From: JBEBSD01 sp040394475
Lineage (GTDB): Bacteria > Bacteroidota > Bacteroidia > Cytophagales > Spirosomataceae
DNA: 64,000 bases
Reading direction: 5' to 3'
NCBI GenBank assembly: GCA_040394475.1
Contig: JBEBSD010000003.1
Location: 62,001 to 126,000, forward strand
Under the pieces are notes generated by a model that ran no database searches, had not been told where the DNA came from, and worked only from the letters and a program-made list of their open reading frames with translations. Made by a program: the position numbers and the translations under genes. Of the stretch, positions 60,063 through 64,000 are shown one piece after another; the first letter of the stretch is position 1; each line of letters begins with the position of its first letter.

Positions 60063-62606
60063 ATGGATTCGAGAAGAGATTTTTTGAAGAAATCATTAGT
60101 ACTGACCGGTGCGGCGGGATTGATGAATGTGCTCCCTACTGCCATACAACGGGCGCTTGCAATTGACCCTGCTCCCGGCAGTACCTACCTGGATGCTGAA
60201 CATGTGGTGATCGTCATGCAGGAAAACCGGTCGTTTGACCATTGTTTCGGTTCGTTACAGGGTGTCCGGGGGTTTGGCGATCCCCGGCCGGTCGCGCTGC
60301 CCAATAAAAACCCCGTATGGCTGCAAAGCGACGCAGAAGGGAAAACGTATGCCCCTTTCCGGCTGGATATGAAAGGGACAAAAGGGACCTGGATGGGGGA
60401 TTTGCCGCACTCGAGGCATAGCCAGGTAGATGCGCTGAATGAGGGGAAGTATGATAAATGGCTGGATTTTAAACGTTCCCGTCACCCTGCCGGAAAAGAA
60501 ATGCCGCTGACACTGGGGTTTTATAACCGGGAAGACCTGCCCTTTCATTACGCCATGGCCGATGCATTTACCGTATGTGATCATAACTTCTGCTCCAGTA
60601 TTACCAGCACCACCCCTAACCGAAGCTATTTCTGGACGGGTAATATTGTGAGTGAAGAAAACGGCCTCACGAAAATGAACATCCGGAATCCGGATTACAA
60701 AGCCGGAAAGCAGCGTTGGGAAACCTTTCCGGAACTCCTGGAAAAGCATCGGATCTCCTGGAAGTTTTACCAGAATGAAATCAGTACCGGAGGCGGGTTC
60801 AGCGGAGCGGAGCGTTCCTGGCTTTCCAATTTCGGCTGCAACCTGCTGGAATATTTTGAAGCCTATCATGTCAAGTACTCCAAAGGGTATATCCGCAGCC
60901 TGGAGCAGCAGCTGACCCAGCTGCCGGCGGAGTTGAAGGAGCTGCGGGATAAGCTTGGTGCGCTGGATCCGGAAGCGGCTGCCAAAGCCCGGAGAGCTAT
61001 TGCTGCAAAGGAAGAAGTCCTGGAGCAGGCCCGGCAGGAACTGGCCCGCTTCAATGACGAAGCGTTCAACAGGCTTCCGGAGGACAAAAAGCGGTTGTTC
61101 CGGAATGCGTTTACTACCAACGAAAAGGATCCGGATTACCGCACACTGACCAAACTGCTGGTTGCCGACGGGGGGACTCAGCGGGAACTGGCAGTACCTA
61201 AAGGAGATTTGTTTTACCAGTTCCGGGAAGATGTGAAGCAACAGCAGCTGCCGGCGGTATCATGGTTTGCCGCTCCGCAAAATTTTTCCGATCATCCCAG
61301 CGCTCCCTGGTACGGCGCCTGGTATATTTCGGAAATCCTTGACATCCTCACCAGTAATCCGGAGGTATGGAAAAAAACGATCCTCATCATGACCTACGAT
61401 GAGAATGACGGCTACTACGACCATTTACCTCCTTTTGTAGCACCCGATGCACGCCGTCCGGGAACCGGCAAATGTTCGCCGGGAATTGATACGGAACTGG
61501 AGTGGGTCCGTAAGGAAAACGAGCTCAGGCAGGGGATCCCGGAAAATGAGGCCCGGGAAGCGCCCATCGGCCTGGGATTCCGGGTGCCCATGATCATTGC
61601 CTCACCATGGAGTAGGGGTGGAAATGTTAATTCACAAGTATTTGACCATACTTCTACCCTCCGGTTTCTGGAAATGTTTATCCGGGGAAAATGGGGTAAA
61701 GACATCCGCATGAATACCATCAGTGAGTGGCGGCGGACGATCTGCGGGGACCTGACGTCGGCATTCAAGCCGTTTGCTCCGGAGGAGGAGAAGCTGTCGT
61801 TCCTCGACCGGGATGAATTTGTGGGGACCATTTTCAACGCACAGTTCCGGAAAGAACCCACCGGGTTCCGGGAACTGACCCCCGCTGACATCGCAGCGAT
61901 CAGGGAGGATCCGCTCGATTCTCCTTTGCTGCCCCAGCAGGAAAAAGGGGTAAGGACTTCCAATGGCCTGCCTTATGAATTGTATGCGGGTGGCGGGTTA
62001 AGCGCCGACCGGAAATCGTTTGAGATACAATTCAAGGCAGGGGACGAATTCTTCGGAAAGGAAGCGGCGGGCTCGCCGTTTACAGTATATGCCCTGGAGC
62101 GTCATGCAACGGCGGACGAAAAAAGTTTTGAAAGCGGCCGTGTCTGGTCGTACGCCGTAAAGCCGGGCGATGTACTGACGGATCAATGGCCGCTGACCAG
62201 TTTTGAAAAAGGAAGTTATCACCTCCAGGTCCGGGGCCCGAACGGGTTTATGCGTGAATTTAAAGGCTCCGAGCTGGATCCCCGGCTCCGGATTGACTGT
62301 GGGTACACTACCGGCCGTCTGAACAAAAAAAGACCTGATGGCAATATATTCCTGCGGTTCACAGCCACAGGGGAGGCAATGACCGTTACCGTCACCGATA
62401 ATGCGTACCGACAGCCGGCTGTTGTCAGGGTCATTCCGGCAGGGAAAACCGGTGACGTTACACTGGATCTCCGGAACAGCTATGAATGGTACGATTTTAC
62501 CGTAAACGTCAACGGCTATGCGGCATTTGAGCAACGTTTTGCAGGCAGAGCCGAGACGGGTCAGCCCGGTTACTCCGACCCGCTGATAGGCCGGGCGGTC
62601 AGGTAG
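60063..62606 (+). CDS. Phosphocholine-specific phospholipase C
   Basis: An 847-residue exported enzyme. A Tat signal (MDSRRDFLKKSLVLTGAAGL) precedes the phosphoesterase domain (HVVIVMQENRSFDHCFGSL, HNFCSSITSTTPNRSYFWTG, IMTYDENDGYYDHLPPFVAP, VPMIIASPWSRGGNV, FDHTSTLRFLEMFI). Two C-terminal beta domains follow (about 630-730 and 740-840), as in non-haemolytic phospholipase C and AcpA-related enzymes. A charged coiled segment near residues 280-330 (LTQLPAELKELRDKLGALD) is an insertion relative to the core. It releases phosphocholine from phosphatidylcholine or sphingomyelin outside the cell. Confidence 0.92.
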   Translation: MDSRRDFLKKSLVLTGAAGLMNVLPTAIQRALAIDPAPGSTYLDAEHVVIVMQENRSFDHCFGSLQGVRGFGDPRPVALPNKNPVWLQSDAEGKTYAPFRLDMKGTKGTWMGDLPHSRHSQVDALNEGKYDKWLDFKRSRHPAGKEMPLTLGFYNREDLPFHYAMADAFTVCDHNFCSSITSTTPNRSYFWTGNIVSEENGLTKMNIRNPDYKAGKQRWETFPELLEKHRISWKFYQNEISTGGGFSGAERSWLSNFGCNLLEYFEAYHVKYSKGYIRSLEQQLTQLPAELKELRDKLGALDPEAAAKARRAIAAKEEVLEQARQELARFNDEAFNRLPEDKKRLFRNAFTTNEKDPDYRTLTKLLVADGGTQRELAVPKGDLFYQFREDVKQQQLPAVSWFAAPQNFSDHPSAPWYGAWYISEILDILTSNPEVWKKTILIMTYDENDGYYDHLPPFVAPDARRPGTGKCSPGIDTELEWVRKENELRQGIPENEAREAPIGLGFRVPMIIASPWSRGGNVNSQVFDHTSTLRFLEMFIRGKWGKDIRMNTISEWRRTICGDLTSAFKPFAPEEEKLSFLDRDEFVGTIFNAQFRKEPTGFRELTPADIAAIREDPLDSPLLPQQEKGVRTSNGLPYELYAGGGLSADRKSFEIQFKAGDEFFGKEAAGSPFTVYALERHATADEKSFESGRVWSYAVKPGDVLTDQWPLTSFEKGSYHLQVRGPNGFMREFKGSELDPRLRIDCGYTTGRLNKKRPDGNIFLRFTATGEAMTVTVTDNAYRQPAVVRVIPAGKTGDVTLDLRNSYEWYDFTVNVNGYAAFEQRFAGRAETGQPGYSDPLIGRAVR

Positions 62607-62619
62607 ACGGAAGCATCGG

Positions 62620-62970
62620 TCAGTATTTTTCCAGCGCTTTCAGCAAGACAACGGCATGATTGATCTGCGGCGATTTAGCGGCATAAAGCAAGGTGACATT
62701 CTGAGTGGCAGCCCGTTCCTTCAGGGCTGCCAGCGCTTCGGATTTTTCCGATAGCTCCTTCAGGTAACGGCTGCCGAAAGCGGCAAACCGTTCGGGGTCA
62801 TGATCAAACCATTGTCTGAGTGCAGGCGACGGCGAAACCTCCCGGTTCCATTCATCCAGCCGTGCATCGGTTTTTTTGACGCCCCGGGGCCAAAGCCGGT
62901 CGACCAGTACCCGGTAACCGTCATCGGCAGCCGGAGCGTCATAGATTCGTTTAATGCGGATAGTTCCCAT
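62620..62970 (-). CDS. DUF488 family protein
   Basis: A 116-residue protein with the DUF488 (YeaO-like) pattern: IKRIYDAPAADDGYRVLVDR, LWPRGVKKTDARLDEWNRE, LRQWFDHDPERFAAF and LLYAAKSPQINHAVVLL. Cytoplasmic, function unknown. It begins 4 bp after the RIC gene stop and is cotranscribed with it. Confidence 0.9.
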   Translation of the reverse strand: MGTIRIKRIYDAPAADDGYRVLVDRLWPRGVKKTDARLDEWNREVSPSPALRQWFDHDPERFAAFGSRYLKELSEKSEALAALKERAATQNVTLLYAAKSPQINHAVVLLKALEKY

Positions 62971-62974
62971 CGTG

Positions 62975-63685
62975 TCAGGCGATTGCTTTCTCCAGTTCTA
63001 ACGCTTTCGGAAACAGAATGTTATTTTCCAGATGGATATGCTGATGCAGATCGTCTTCGTATTCCTGCAGCAAGGCAAACGTGACGCGGTAGGTGTTGCA
63101 GGCATCCGATGGGGGCGTGTAATCGTTGCTGAGTGCCGCAATTTTCCGGAAGCGTTCCCCTTCGGCGTCATGGTCGTGCATCATCATGGCGATGGGATTT
63201 TCAACGGTGCCGAAAGGAGGTTTGGCAATCAGGGCACCTTCCAGCTTCGATTTGACCATTTTCCGGATATAGGGAAACAGCAGGAACTCTTCTTTTTTCA
63301 TGTGCATGGAAATCTCACCCGAGGTCTCCCTGAAGAGTTTTTGGATTTCTGCCAGTTCCGGGTGCCGATGTCCGTGTACGCTATTGATTTTTTCCAGGTA
63401 AGGAAGTATCTCCAGGTTCTTGAGTTCGACGTAGCGGTGGTGTTTCTTTTCAATGTATTCGGTCAATAAATCCAGGGGCCATGACTGAAAATCGGTGGTT
63501 TCATTGCCGGTTTTCCGGCTCACGTTTTCCAACTCGGCTATGAGTTCTTCAGGGTTTTCCGAAACTTCCTGAATACTCCGGTTGCCATTACAGCAAAAAT
63601 CAATCTTATGTGATTTGAACACGCTGGCTGTACGGTAATCCTGCGCAACCAGTTCCCCGACGATACTATTTTGAGTGATATCCAT
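62975..63685 (-). CDS. ric: RIC iron-sulfur repair di-iron protein (YtfE/ScdA)
   Basis: A 236-residue protein. The N-terminal ScdA domain has DFCCNGNRSIQEV (C31, C32); the hemerythrin-like domain has the iron ligands in KKHHRYVELKNL, GHRHPELAEIQ, HMKKEEFLLFPYI, MMHDHDAEGERF and HQHIHLENNILFPKAL. RIC proteins repair iron-sulfur clusters damaged by nitric oxide or oxidants. It lies in one run with DUF488 and the edge membrane gene, 38 bp downstream of the latter. Confidence 0.95.
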   Translation of the reverse strand: MDITQNSIVGELVAQDYRTASVFKSHKIDFCCNGNRSIQEVSENPEELIAELENVSRKTGNETTDFQSWPLDLLTEYIEKKHHRYVELKNLEILPYLEKINSVHGHRHPELAEIQKLFRETSGEISMHMKKEEFLLFPYIRKMVKSKLEGALIAKPPFGTVENPIAMMMHDHDAEGERFRKIAALSNDYTPPSDACNTYRVTFALLQEYEDDLHQHIHLENNILFPKALELEKAIA

Positions 63686-63723
63686 ACTGTTGAATGTTAA
63701 ACTGCACCGGAAGTGCAGGGTGA

Positions 63724-64000
63724 TTAATGGTTGAAGTAATTGTAATCAGCGGGATGCCGGCCGGAAGTACCCGGTTTCCTGAAAAGCAACGCTCCTGAAA
63801 AAAACAGGCAGCTGACTTTTATCAGCTCCATTCCAACATAGTAGTAATGGAGGTTCGACGGTGGTACAGGTGCACCCTGTATCTGTAAATCGGCACGAAG
63901 ATCCAGGGCCGGCAGCAGCCATATGCTTTGTACGAACAGTAATGTGACCGGCACCAGGTAGAGTACCCCTTGCCTGGTCGACGCTGTTTTACGGATTTCC
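63724..64000 (-). CDS. Membrane protein, partial (N-terminus beyond window)
   Basis: The frame is open from 64000 to the stop at 63724 (about 91 residues). Two hydrophobic helices are visible (LYLVPVTLLFVQSIWLLPAL and VGMELIKVSCLFFSGALLF), separated by a periplasm-like loop (QGAPVPPSNLHYYY), ending KPGTSGRHPADYNYFNH. I do not recognise the family. Its place just upstream of the RIC gene suggests a shared response to nitrosative or oxidative stress. Confidence 0.6.
   Translation of the reverse strand, partial: EIRKTASTRQGVLYLVPVTLLFVQSIWLLPALDLRADLQIQGAPVPPSNLHYYYVGMELIKVSCLFFSGALLFRKPGTSGRHPADYNYFNH

Noticed and set aside
60255..61241. 328-codon minus-strand frame
   Set aside because: Antisense to phospholipase C, which has a Tat signal and family motifs.

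Overview
The window reads as chromosome of a member of the Bacteroidota, most likely of the Cytophagales (Dyadobacter/Spirosoma-like; genus is inference). The evidence is a SusC/SusD pair, several secreted proteins ending in a type IX secretion (T9SS) sorting domain, two giant hybrid two-component sensors with Reg_prop propellers and AraC output domains, and promoters with the phylum's TTG-N19/20-TAnnTTTG layout. No rRNA, tRNA, CRISPR array, phage or complete insertion sequence was seen.

Layout. 1-756: an edge-truncated exported protein. 971-13293 (minus): a sugar-use operon, in transcription order SusC, SusD, MFS permease, DUF4380 protein, SDR dehydrogenase, sugar-isomerase-fold protein, secreted clan GH-A glycosidase and an enolase-superfamily sugar-acid dehydratase. 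It faces a GntR/LacI-type regulator (13504-14538). A perfect inverted repeat lies between the -33 and -7 boxes of the SusC promoter, so the regulator probably controls the whole operon. 14781-18760: a DinB protein, two broken genes, and a divergent pair (DUF3299 protein and HxxCC membrane protein) that share a 55-bp near-perfect palindrome. 18935-21334: an FtsX/MacB-type permease.

21537-26871 is a four-gene operon: periplasmic ankyrin protein, DUF2271 protein, a fused PepSY/flavodoxin/FAD-NAD reductase, and the flavin transferase ApbE. The DUF2271 protein carries an ALTGASVS segment that resembles the site ApbE flavinylates, so the operon may pass electrons from cytoplasmic NAD(P)H across the inner membrane to a periplasmic covalent-FMN carrier. 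This is the most system-like part of the window.

27164-39234 holds cell-surface and sensing genes: a 25-residue-repeat BspA/DUF285 protein, a hybrid sensor broken by one in-frame TGA at codon 44, a TPR/HTH membrane regulator, and a 1316-residue LamG/beta-helix T9SS protein with an internal duplication. 39364-40874 is an A+T-rich TetR module with two matching operator sites. 40897-49757 holds a PQQ dehydrogenase with an inserted cytochrome c domain, a second hybrid sensor, a Tat-exported Gfo/Idh/MocA oxidoreductase and a SUMF1-fold protein. 50009-64000 is mostly housekeeping and accessory enzymes (ABC-F, DedA, GT2, beta-lactamase-fold/rhodanese, rhamnosidase, MscS, YjbQ, DUF805, phospholipase C, DUF488, RIC iron-centre repair), with two unusual tandem-repeat arrays at 53441-53641 and 55125-55640.
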